This document shows positions 33,740 through 44,267 of a DNA stretch of 64,000 bases, in pieces. Every line of letters starts with the position of its first letter. Position 1 is the stretch's first letter. The notes beneath the pieces were generated by a model, which was not told the origin of the DNA, searched no databases, and worked only from the letters and a program-made list of their open reading frames with translations. This DNA comes from Plazaster borealis (taxonomy: Eukaryota; Echinodermata; Asteroidea; Forcipulatida; Labidiasteridae), in assembly GCA_021014325.1 (NCBI GenBank), contig CM037467.1, forward strand, positions 4,526,001 to 4,590,000, given 5' to 3'. The position numbers and the translations under genes were made by a program.

Positions 33740-34960
33740 ATGGCATTTGCTACGTTGGTTATTGTTACGTAAGAAACCCATTAACTAATAAGCGTATACT
33801 GCTATAATTCGCCTTATAATCCAACTAGTGAAATAAGATTGATCTGTGAAATTATGAAATATTAATAACTGCACGCAGGAACCATATAATACTCTTGGCC
33901 ATAATATGAGGGTTCCTCCGAATGGACATCTAACGTAACGAGACGTAAACTATTCACGACTTTAGTCGTGAAGTAGTACGTCTGTGTTGACGTAGATATT
34001 TACGGTTTCAGCGTAACATAATTCGCAGTCAGTTTCCCTTGTGGTTTATAACTTGATATTTGAAATAATTATCATGTCAATATTCACGTGAAAAGGACAG
34101 GACTGACATCAATCATAACCAGTTTTATATAGAAAATGCAACCATAGGTGTTCAGCTTCTTCTGCATGTACATTGTAACTAGCTAGGGGTTGGGGCTGCA
34201 TACTCCTAAGGAGTCGACATGGTTGACGGAAGGTCTTTTACTCGATTTGACGGCACCTGTCATTCCTAAACATTACTCCACCATCAGAGATAAGTTGATC
34301 ATACTTCTGGAAACAGAGTCATCGTTAAAAGCTTTGCACTTTGTCAGTTTTACCCACTAAATCGTTCCTACTTTATTACTCGCCAGTTTTACAACGACAG
34401 TTCAATATCTTTAAATTGCGCTTCGGGCACTGACACACAAAGTCAAACCACCGTGAAGAACAGAATGCAGTCTAGTGCAGGTAACGCGGCGCTTCCATGA
34501 CGACTGATATAAGGCCTACATGATGTACATGATGTACATGTGTACACGGTAACGCTGAATCGTGCATTAGGTTTCAGTTCAATTACGTTGCTGCCTGTTC
34601 ATAAATACATTATGACCAGCAAAGCCCGTCAACAATGTCATATTGAGAATTACGGTCAAAATTTGTATTCAAGATTACCCCGACCACCCCCCCCCCAAAC
34701 AACAACAACTAACAATAACAGCAAACAATGTTCAAAGAAACGTTATTGAGTTGCCCTTCCAATATGGAGCTGTTTCAGACAATTTTACTGTACTGAACCA
34801 TTATATAGAATCACAAATGTGTATAGCGTCGATAATTGAGGGATGCAAATATCATAAGTACAACCAGAGTTCACGTGTCGAAACGTCGAGAATAAACCGC
34901 CATGCTCATCTCGAGCCATCACCCGTTCTTGGAGGCGATTATTACAATACGCGGTGAGGG
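33740..34960. other. No gene; small hairpin and SINE fragment
   Basis: Hairpin TTCACGACT-TT-AGTCGTGAA at about 33953-33972. A SINE-tail-like GGGGCTGCATACTCCTAAGG is at about 34193. A C-run lies at 34688-34696. The two overlapping plus-strand ORFs at 34540-34957 have no motif. Confidence 0.4.
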
Positions 34961-35164
34961 AAGGTATACGTATTGGTAATCACTCTTAAAATGAATGGCA
35001 ATAAAAACTTACCTGGTTAGAAGTACAGCAGCTTTCAAAAGTATAAAGCATTTTGAGAATCATTTCACTTTGAAGTAATGTGGTTATGGAAAAATATAAT
35101 TTGTTCTCCAAAAGAATTTGAATTTGAGAAACATTACTGTCATTAACGTTTCCCCTCAATACTC
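34961..35164 (+). mobile_element. Family A MITE, 5' half only
   Basis: AGGTATACGTATTGGTAATC start. The match stops just after the central hairpin (AAACATTACTGTCATTAACG), where TTAA (35165-35168) leads into a complete copy. Confidence 0.7.
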
Positions 35165-35168
35165 TTAA

Positions 35169-35549
35169 AGGGCCTGTATACGTTTGGTAATGACAATACA
35201 AATTAATGGCAGCAAAAATTACTTGGTAAGAAGTATACAGCATCTTTGGATAGTACTATGCATTTTGAGAAACCTTTTACTTCGAAGAACTGCAGTAAAT
35301 GGAAAAAGATATCACCTTTTTCCCCAAAAAAATGAATCTGAGAGTAACGTTTCTCAGATTGTGTATTCCAATTGCTGATTATTCTTCCTGCGTGGAAATA
35401 ACCGCTTCGGATTTTCGGCGATATCTCAAAATTGGTATACCACCTTTTGAAATTAAATTTGTACAGGTTAGTTTTATTGTATATATATATACATTTATAT
35501 AGGATTAAAACAATCGAACGGTTCCAAAAATCAAAGGTATACGTTCCCT
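35169..35549 (+). mobile_element. Family A MITE, complete
   Basis: AGGGCCTGTATACGTTTGGT start and AAGGTATACGTTCCCT end. TTAA on both sides (35165-35168, 35550-35553); the right one is shared with the next family B copy. Confidence 0.8.
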
Positions 35550-35553
35550 TTAA

Positions 35554-35699
35554 AGGTATCGTACACGTTTGGTATTTACTCAAAATATATATTAGCATAA
35601 AAACTGACTTGGTAACGAGCAACAGAGAGCTGTTGATAGTATAAAACATTGTGAGAAACGACTCCCTCTGAAGTAACGTAGTTTTTGAGAAAGAGGTTA
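35554..35699 (+). mobile_element. Family B MITE, left part (split by an insertion)
   Basis: Matches other B copies from AGGTATCGTACACGTTTGGT to TTTTTGAGAAAGAGGT, then stops. The rest resumes at 37925. Confidence 0.8.
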
Positions 35700-35702
35700 T
35701 TA

Positions 35703-35729
35703 GGTGTTCCGGGATCAGCCCGGAACACC
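35703..35729. terminator. Terminal hairpin of the Helentron-like element
   Basis: Stem GGTGTTCCGGG / CCCGGAACACC with loop ATCAG, 11 perfect pairs. If the element is a Helitron relative, this would be the stem-loop that marks its 3' end on the minus strand. Confidence 0.6.
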
Positions 35730-36799
35730 TCTTATTTTTGTTCGTTTTTTTTTTTTTTTTTTACTTCTTCTGCTTCTCTTCGTCCCTTGTCCGGTAACTA
35801 AGACACCTTTCCCAACATCACATGAACTTGAAACTTCACATATGATTAGATATTCATTAGGAGATGAAACCGCTTTAGTTATGTCATGGTGACGTCATCA
35901 GGTATCAAATTACAAGCCATTTAAGGGGAAAAAGTGACCATATGCCAATGCCCGTATGTCTCTGAATATTACAGCTATGGTATTCATATTTGGGCATATG
36001 ATAGATCAAGACACGGGCAACATTTAAAAAGTTAACGTCAAAATCGTATGACCTTAACTTCCGGTCGTACCGGAAGGTCAAAGTTTGCCTTGGTGTAATT
36101 CTTCAAAAAAACACTTTCCCGGCAAAAACATTAACTTCTGTGTATCAGATCAACTTCAAATTTACACCGTGTAAGGAACTTGATAAAACCTCAATCAAGT
36201 AGTTGTGACGTCATGATTACGTCATCAAGTGTTGAAATACAGTAAATCAAAGTTTAATCATTTAAAAATTCATAACGCAAGAAGTACATATGCTATTATA
36301 ACAATCTATACATCATCGGAGAGGTCTTGACAAATGTAGCAAATACTAAACAGAGTCTTATACCGTTTGACCTTGTCTTCCTGTTCAAACCGGAAGTTGA
36401 AAACTTCACAATTCAAACTTTAAGGAATACTTGTACTTTTACATACACATTACTCACAATTTTTACATCATGTTGTAGATTTTTAAGCCTTCTCAAACTT
36501 TTTCACAGAGATGTTACCTTTTTGACCTTCACTTATGGTTGTAATTGGGTATACATTGACCCGCTGTCAAACCGCGGGAATAAACTGCATTGAAAACACA
36601 CACAATACGCGATCTAAACCAGTTAGACGGTGAGCGGCTGCTTGCTCCATTGAATCAAACCGCAAGGTTCAAAGTCCTTCAAACATGCTTGTAGTCTAGT
36701 CTCTTTTCAAGGTTCGCGCAACCTGATTTTGACATTACGCTTTGTTAGTCTCTAAAACAGCCGTCCGTGCAAACCTCGCTAACAATCAAATGTCAGATT

Positions 36800-37815
36800 T
36801 AAAAAAACATAATTCAAGAACTACACAACCGATTTTCAAACTTTGTTCAGTTATAAACTCCTTGGGCATTGGAGATTAGCCTTGGGTAACCGTGATCCCA
36901 TGTTGACCTTTACTTCCGGGTCAACCGGAAGTGGGACCATATCTCAAGAACTACACAACCGATTTTCAAACTGTTTTCAGTGATAGACTCCTTGGGCATT
37001 GGAGATTAGCTTTGGGTAACCGTGACCCCATGTTGACCTTTACTTCCGGGTCAACCGGAAGTAACAACATATCTCAAGAACTACTAAACCGATTTTCAAA
37101 CTTGTTTCAGTTATAGACTCCTTGGGCATTGGAGATTAGCCTTGGGTAACCGTGACCCCATGTTGACCTTTACCTCCAGGTCAACCGGAAGTGAGATCAT
37201 ATCTCAAGAACTACACAACCGATTTTCAAACTGTTTTCAGTTATAGACTCCTTGGGCATTAGAGATTAGCTTTGGGTAGCCGTGACCCCATGTTGCCCTT
37301 TACTTCCGGGTCAACCGGAAGTGACACCATATCTCAAGAACTACACAACCGATTTTCAAACTGTTTTCAGTTATAGACTCCTTGGGCATTAGAGATTAGC
37401 TTTGGGTAACCGTGACCCCATGTTGACCTTTACTTCCGGGTCAACCGGAAGTGACACCATATCTCAAGTACTACTCAACCGATTTTCAAACTTATTACAG
37501 TTATAGACTCCTTGGGCATTGGAGATTAGCCTTGGGTACCGTGACCCCATGTTGACCTTTACTTCCGGGTCAAACGGAAGTGACACCATATCTCAAGAAC
37601 TACTCGCCCGATTTTCAGACTGTTTTCAGGTATAGACTCCTTGGGCATTGGAGATTAGCCTTGAGTAGCCGTGACCCCATGTTGACCTTTACTTCCGGGT
37701 CAACCGGAAGTGATACCATATCTCAAGAACTACTCAACCGATTTTCAAACTTTGTTTAGTTATGGACTCCTTGGGCATTGATATTAGCCTTGGGTACCGT
37801 GACCCCAAATTTCAT
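36800..37815 (+). repeat. 130-bp tandem array, eight units
   Basis: CAAGAACTAC..AACCGATTTT recurs at about 36815, 36945, 37075, 37205, 37335, 37465, 37594 and 37724. Each unit contains ACTCCTTGGGCATT and, in most units, the inverted motif ACTTCCGG-GTCAA-CCGGAAGT. Similar CTTCCGG/CCGGAAG pairs sit outside the array at about 36058 and 36393. Confidence 0.85.
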
Positions 37816-37924
37816 AATTCATAACTCCTGGACCAGGCATTGGATTGATAAGGTAGAATGTTTATTCATTCAATCACTCCCCGCGAACACCTTGTTTTTG
37901 TCACATGACAAAAACTCATCTCTA

Positions 37925-38147
37925 GTTTCTCACTAAAATAATAAAAGACTTCTAGCTAGAAGCCTTTTATTCCTATCTGAAAGCACACAAATTTTTACAA
38001 CAAGGGTGTTTTTTCTTACATAATTTTCTTGCAACTTCGATGACCAATTGAGCCCATATTTTTACAGGCTTGCTATTTTATGCATATGTTGGGATACACC
38101 AAGTGAGAACACTGGTCTTTGACAATTACCAAACGTGTACGATGCCT
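37925..38147 (+). mobile_element. Family B MITE, right part
   Basis: Resumes the copy begun at 35554: TTTCTCACTAAAATAATAAA, hairpin CTTCTAGCTAGAAG, and CTTCGATGACCAATTGAGCC to CGTGTACGATGCCT, with TTAA at 38148-38151. Confidence 0.8.
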
Positions 38148-38346
38148 TTAACGCAAAGCATGAATATATAAAGGTCACTTTTAGTGTGTGCTTTATACTC
38201 GGGAGTGATGAGATTACATAAAATACTGTTGAAATATGCATAATGATGGCTTTATCTTACGTAGGAAGAACCAATCTAAATGACAGTTATGGAGATGATG
38301 ATGATACTGATGATGATTGCTATTATTTCATCAAGGACATGGTTAA

Positions 38347-38685
38347 AGGCACTGAACACGTTTGGAAATTGTCAAAGACCAGTGTTCTCACTTGGTGTAT
38401 CCCAACATATGCATAAAATAACAAGCCTGTGAAAATTTGGGCTTAATTGGTCATCGAATTTCCAAGAAAATGATGAAAGAAAAAACACCCATAGGAATAC
38501 AAACTTATTGCAAGAAGTTGTTATTATTTTAATGAGAAATTACCTCTTTCTCAAAAACTGCGTTACTTCAGAGGGAGTCGTTTCCTACAATGTTTGATAC
38601 TATCAACAGCTCTCCGTTGCTTGATACCAAGTAAGTTTTTATGCTAATATTTGTTTTGAGTCATTACCAAACGTGTACGATACCT
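38347..38685 (-). mobile_element. Family B MITE
   Basis: TTAA at 38343-38346 and 38686-38689. AGGCACTGAACACGTTTGG start and AAACGTGTACGATACCT end. Inverse of the copies at 32393 and 59294. Confidence 0.8.
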
Positions 38686-38689
38686 TTAA

Positions 38690-39604
38690 AAGTCTTCCCA
38701 ATTTATTATCTTTCCTGACTTGTTCATTAAAAGCAGAAGGGTCATTTTCATTGAGTAATAATGACGGTTATAAAAACATTGGTGTCAGGGCCAGAAGCAG
38801 TATTTATTAACTTCATAAACATTTCAGAGTGTACCGACGACGACATTATTGCCTTTGCCAAACTGAACAAAACCGATCCCATAGGAGTACACATCATTAC
38901 TTCTCGTGACGCTTCACTAATAACAGTTTCGTCGTGGACTTCTATTCGACGTACCCGATGGATCACCGGGTGCATCCATCACAGACCCGAATCATTTGTC
39001 AAGTTGACACAAAGTCAACAGTGTTCGGCGGACGAAGCATGTCCAGAAACCCCACAACACCACATGTAAAATGTTAGGGTTTTGAAGAAAGCGTATATAT
39101 AGCCCTAATATCGCAGAACTAATAACAAGCGCACATGCGTCTTCTATTTTGAAAGGCAAACATAGTTGAATCGTGATGGGGCAATAGACTTTACACAGGG
39201 GCGGACCTGAAAAGTCATTTGCTCCGGGCGCTGAGAGTGATTTCCTTGGGGACTGGGCGGCCACTGATCCATTTGACATCAAATAATATAAGACTGCGTT
39301 TGATCAATTTTACCGGGGCACACGTACACCTATATAGCACTTCTTGATCCGCCACACTTGGGCCCGTGTCATGTCATGTATCATGTAATCTACATGTACT
39401 AAAAGACTCTATTTTCTAGTTTAGGAAGAACACTTTTATTCGCACTCTTAGTGCCAAAATGCCCGTAGCGGTCGCAAACGGTCGCAATTTTGGACCCAAG
39501 TCCACTGTGAACCAAAAAGGCAAAGTAAAAGGTCATGCCCTAAATTGAATACTTCAAGTGTTTCCCAGCTTGAAAAAGTAACAACATTTACATTTGCAAA
39601 AGGA
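38690..39604. other. Unassigned; overlapping ORFs on both strands
   Basis: 38761-39069 (plus, 102 codons) and 38748-38975 (minus, 75 codons) overlap in a stretch less AT-rich than its neighbours. Neither contains a domain I recognise, and I see no splice signals that decide between them. It could be an exon, a decayed element or chance. Confidence 0.3.
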
Positions 39605-39607
39605 AAC

Positions 39608-39690
39608 AGGGGCATCAGACTGGCTCAGTTATTTCCTTCACCTCTTTGTGGACCCCGGTTCGAATCCTGCCTCAGACCGGAGCCTTGTGT
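39608..39690 (+). mobile_element. SINE family S2, head fragment
   Basis: GACTGGCTCAGTTATTTCC, then GTGGACCCCGGTTCGAATCC, as in the S2 copies at 51255 and 56443. Confidence 0.55.
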
Positions 39691-41377
39691 TTTACTCAAA
39701 AAATTGTCTAACTTACGCTTTGTTAATGCTGAAACTGCTTCAAGTGTTGTTCCGGAGAAAACTGCATAAGCCCCCAATCTGCTAAGTGCACTTTTACCTA
39801 GTTTTGTATTTTGTAGCGTCTGATAAACCAACCAACTCCTTTAATTCGCCGTTTGAAACTTGGGCACATGACGACCGTTGAACATTCATGTTCCTTGACG
39901 CCATATTTATCTAACGACCTTGTCCCCCGTGATACGACCTTGCCTCTTGGGACGGACGGGCGGGAACGATGTGTTTGGAAACAACGTTTGGAAGCGTTGC
40001 TGCGAAGTCTATAGGACTCCAATAGTAAATTTTGATGTATCGCGGCAGCATACATGTCAAAATATAGGATAACACATGACGCGTGTTCCACCAATCAAAT
40101 GCAAGGATCTATGTGTGCGGTAATAGCCTCATCTGGTCGTACGGCGATGATTACATACAACAAACATACACATACACATACAACAAACATGCATATACAT
40201 ACATGTATCTCCTTTGCTCCTCTAACTTAACACTCTCCATAGGCTAAGCGCACGGAAAATGTGAGAACATAAAAATACAAAGGATTCCAAAATGAGGACA
40301 GCATTGTCCCTTTTGTGTTCCTTTGTTCTGCTCTCCCAACTCTGCTGTCAATACCATGACATACATGCTCACATACATTACATAAATACACATCATGCAT
40401 ACATAAATACAGGTATTTTTTGTGGCGCCCAGAAAGATGGCAGTGAAGTGAATGGTCTCTATCGCCACAGTTTTCAGAAACACAAAACATATGAGTAATA
40501 TTTCATCGAGATAAGTGCTCTTTATACAAAAAACATAGTTTCCCCCTATGTGTGACATGGTTTCTTTAAACGTGATGAAGTTGCCCTGTTTCCAATTTGT
40601 TTAATTGAGCGTATTTTTTTATTCAGAGGTGCACTTTATCCAGAAACGTTACCTGGATGCTTCGTCCTTCAGATTGCTAAATCTAAGTGTGGGAAGTAGT
40701 CAAAATGACATGGTTTCTTTTGCTGGAACCATTTTTACTCGATCGGACATGCGGGGACATTTAAAATGCAGACGCATGGTGTGTAAACAATTACATTAAC
40801 GCGAAACATGTACTTTCGAAAGTGTCGTTAAATGGATTGGTTAAAATTGCTGGCTTCGGCTGTGGCTGGATGGAAAGCCCCATTCTTCAACGTTGCTGCT
40901 GCAGCCAACGGCCATTACATAGCCGTAGCAGTGATTCTGACGCGCCCTACGGTTATTTCATGTGTGCGTTTGCGTAAAATACGTACATCTAATTAAACCC
41001 CTTTAGTTATCTGTGCAAAGCGGGAGAGTTGTGTGCATAGCATATAAAGTCTCTTTGCTAACCGGCTAAACGGGCCTGTGCAAATATTTCCAGTCACAAT
41101 TTCGCTTTATGTTGTCAAATCTGATATAGCCATGAGCAATTTATTTCTACAAAATGCTTAATACATCTCCCCCTTTTTGTTTTTTTACATGAGAGAGATC
41201 TGTTATTGTGGATTCAGTTTCGGTATTAAAGCATAATACCATGTTCCGTATCCAATTTATAAGTAATTCCACCGCGCACTGAGACCGGTTTGTCATTTCA
41301 TTTGCCGACAGATTGCTTTAAAAAAAAATAGTCCTCCGTTATATTTGCGAATGTCAGCTGCTGGTATTATTTATATA
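39691..41377. other. No firm feature except the ORF at 40292
   Basis: CATA/ACATAC-rich tracts at 40150-40205 and 40358-40415. A G/C-richer patch with GCGGTCGCAAACGGTCGCAA sits just left at about 39468. No other gene signal. Confidence 0.35.
40292..40498 (+). CDS. Small ORF with signal-peptide-like start (doubtful)
   Basis: 68 codons beginning MRTALSLLCSFVLLSQLCCQ, which has a basic residue, a hydrophobic core and small residues as in a signal peptide. The next 20 residues are His/Ile/Tyr-rich and come from an ACATACAT simple-sequence tract, which argues against a conserved protein. The start context is AAAATGA. No Cys pattern or known peptide motif follows. It may be chance, or a first exon ending near a TACAG/GTATTT site at about 40412. 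Confidence 0.18.
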   Translation: MRTALSLLCSFVLLSQLCCQYHDIHAHIHYINTHHAYINTGIFCGAQKDGSEVNGLYRHSFQKHKTYE

Positions 41378-41810
41378 TTTGAATCAAGATAAAGTACGAC
41401 ATGGTAAGGTTAGTTAAACCAATACTATACCGGTGTTCTTACATTCTTTGAATCAAGACAAGGTACGGCGTGGCTAGTATTTGTATAACTGATACCCCCT
41501 TTTGTCTTTCTTCCTGGAGGATTTTTTATTTCCTTACTTATTTAATTGTTGACACTTGTGTTGTGTCCACTCTCTTTGAATCAAGACAAGGTAAGGCATG
41601 GTAATATTTGGATAACTTCCACTTTTAGGCTTTAAATCAAGATAACGTACAATACGAGAAACGTCAGAAAGTTGCTGTCACTTAATGTTATATCAGTGGT
41701 TTACTTCACATCTTTGAATCAAAATAATGCATTTGTGATGTTGTCAAAACTGCCTTTACTTGTATAACACGCTCCATGAATCAAGATAATGTTCATCACG
41801 GTTGCCTCTG
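41378..41810 (+). repeat. Degenerate dispersed/tandem repeat, about six units
   Basis: A motif like TTTGAATCAAGATAA(A/C)GTAC followed by GGCATGGT variants occurs at about 41380, 41448, 41575, 41632, 41713 and 41775, with irregular 60-130 bp spacing. Confidence 0.5.
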
Positions 41811-43385
41811 TTGAATAAACTCATATTGTGAAACCTATTTCGTATGTTGTCCCCTTTCCCTGCTAATTTGTATGATATATCGTGAAACTACGCTCGTTAT
41901 TTATTACTAGCACAAACATCTCTTCCTATAATAACGAATACTAATTTGGGAGGCTAATCATCCTTACTCGCAGCTGAGAAGCTGAATTGCGAATGATGCG
42001 GCTACAAGTTGCTGAGCCGCAGGCATCATGAGTTGCCGTTGGCTGCCAGCCACTGTATATATTACCACGGAGCACAGCCAAAGATCGAAAGTGTTAGAAT
42101 TTCTTTCGGAGGGAGGAAAACCGTAGGGCCCGGAGAAAAGTATTCGTGGCATAGATGAGGATCACCATACACAACTCTCATTTTTTTTACTGGCCTTTGC
42201 CGGTAGTCGAACCAGGGCCACATGAATGGATTAGAGGCGAGGGCTTTACGCACCAACCACACGTCCACCCATTCTCGCTCGCGATAATGTATATACATAA
42301 TTTCAGATGAAACTGCATGGTTTGGGTCTCACTTGTGGCTGCCGCCTGTAAGTTGTTTGCCCTCTCCGGCTGGCGCTGAGATGCCTGATGGGTGGTCATT
42401 AGCATTTAGCTTGGAATCAGCAAAGGGCAAAAAATCATTTCCAACGCGTTTGAGTTGTATCGTAATCGAAGCCTACTTCAGCATCTTCCCACTCAGGCAA
42501 GTGGTCGTGAAACCGCCCCAGAATTACTTGTATTTGAACAAGTTGGCGGCGGCAGCCAGTCTTATCCGATTATCTTGTAGTAGTAGCTTCGGGCTTTGTT
42601 TCACTTGAGAATTCTAGCACTTACCTAGACGTCCATTAGCGCACGGCAACAAGTCTTGTGAAGAAAAAAATCTACGGCGATGTCTCTTAAGAAAAATCTG
42701 CGTTGTTTTATGTAGACTATACAGGAGGAAGCGATTTCGAAGTTCAAACACTGGCTTTACCGGGCGTGATATCAAACGTGGTGCTAGCGGCACAGTTATT
42801 TCTTAGTCTTCATTTGCTTTATGTACTTTGTCCAATTTCATTCCATTATGTTGCAGTGTTTTTTTTCCCCTGTTCATATTTGTTTGTGTTGCCTCTCTTA
42901 TATTAACCACGATAGACAGAGTTCGAATTCAGAAACAGAAACTTCCAATTTCCACACCATGTAGGCCTAATACGTCACTTATTAAAGGTACTTGTTTATT
43001 AAAGACATTTTCAGAGCTGGGCCTTTCGTTTATTTCTTAAATCCTGTCCGAAAAAAATGGTCACTGGGTCACTCGACGAACGTGGGACCCAAAGTGTAAC
43101 AACGGTCAAAATGTCAAGTTCATTAAGTGAAGGAAAAAAAGGTCAGTTTTGTTTCCTTATTTATCAGAGTTTTGTGTCTTATCATATCTTTCTCGGGAAA
43201 ATCGACAATTGAACATCATTTTAACATAGTCCTGGGAATTGATCCACTGAAATTAATGACTAGACTTAGGTAGTCATTCTTTTAAATACATTAACATCTA
43301 GGTCGACAAATGCAATATGTTTTGTTTTTATCACTGGCTCAGACTTAACGTGCACATGAAGTCAACAGCAAGAATATTTGCTTTA
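41811..43385. other. No gene recognised; SINE-like fragment near 42190-42275
   Basis: GGTAGTCGAACCAGGGCC at about 42203 with ACGCACCAACCACACGTCC at about 42249 looks like a tRNA-derived head on the minus strand. The ORF 42333-42608 (plus) has no ATG start or known domain. Confidence 0.35.
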
Positions 43386-43735
43386 ATTATTATTATTGAT
43401 ATTTCTGGTAATGAAACCAATTAAGGATGCCTCATAAGTGAACCTAATCACTGTAGCTCACAAGCCTGAGGAAACCTGTAAACAAGGGTGCTTGCTATGT
43501 GAACCAGAAACACCGGGGTTAACCCCTACTCCTCCACGATAAGTGTTCTGGGTTCTTTTACGTACACTAGTACATGAGACCTACGGCTCAATGTCCCACC
43601 CGAAGGACAAAGCAATTATGGTAAAGCATCTTGCTCAAGGATACAAGTGTCATGACCTTGACTCGAACCCACACTCTGCTGATCAGAAACACCAGAGCTT
43701 GAGTCCGGTGCACTTAACCGCTCGGCCACGACACT
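43386..43735 (-). mobile_element. tRNA-derived SINE (family S1), full length
   Basis: ATTATTATTATTG tail at the left, then ATTTCTGGTAATGAAACCAA through AACACCGGGGTTAACCCC to a head with GACTCGAACCC at about 43660 and CCGCTCGGCCACGACAC to 43735. Same arrangement as 18020-18362. Confidence 0.8.
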
Positions 43736-44052
43736 CTTTGCTCTATTGATGTGTTTATATAAGAGAGTATGCTTAAAAACAATAAGATACACACATTAAA
43801 ACTGGTGTCATTCCGCTGCTTATATAGAGTAACCCACGTTCAAGAAATAACCTCATTGTATTCCCTATGGGCTTGTGAGAATCGTTGAAGGTATTAATTT
43901 AGCTGCATATGGTTGGTTTACATCATTAACAACAAAAAAAACCCAGCCCCAAATACAGACATTTTGCCAAACTAAAACCTGCGTGCCAAGTTGTGATATT
44001 TCGGTGTGCATGTGCATACGGTATTAAACATGATAACAGCATAACCCAAAGA

Positions 44053-44267
44053 CACTGCAAAAAACCGGGGTGTTTAAATTGACACCATTAGTGTTGTTAC
44101 ATATAGAAACCCAAAATGAATCACAATTTACACCACGCCTATTTCTGCCAGCACAATTACATTAGTGTTATTTTAACACCCTAAGATGTTAATTTTGATT
44201 TTCTCTTCGGTATCTATATTTGGCAACACCCATTGTGTAAGTTTTAACACCCCAGGTTTTTGCAATG
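44053..44267. mobile_element. Family C MITE, copy 1
   Basis: CACTGCAAAAAACCGGGGTG start, and AACACCCCAGG..TTTTGCAATG end. AATCA/TGATT and GGTATCTATAT hallmarks as in the copies at 49310, 52374 and 56723. Confidence 0.75.

Larger units (their letters stand above)
35700..37924. mobile_element. Helentron/HINE-like insertion splitting a family B MITE
   Basis: About 2.2 kb with no coding capacity, placed exactly between the halves of a family B MITE. The left end is a strong hairpin (35703-35729). The right end has CGAACACCT, the inverse of the AGGTGTTCCG in that hairpin, and a GTTTTTGTCA-CA-TGACAAAAAC hairpin. An inner array of 130-bp repeats follows the plan of Helentron-associated elements (terminal stem-loop, subterminal inverted repeats, internal tandem array, no clear target duplication). 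Boundaries are uncertain by about 5 bp. No Rep/helicase is present, so it would be non-autonomous. Confidence 0.5.

Noticed and set aside
35299..35649. ORFs of 67-148 codons on both strands
   Set aside because: They lie entirely within family A and B MITEs and recur as shadows at other copies.
36800..37815. CRISPR or gene repeat
   Set aside because: 130-bp units are directly adjacent and non-coding; they belong to the inserted element.
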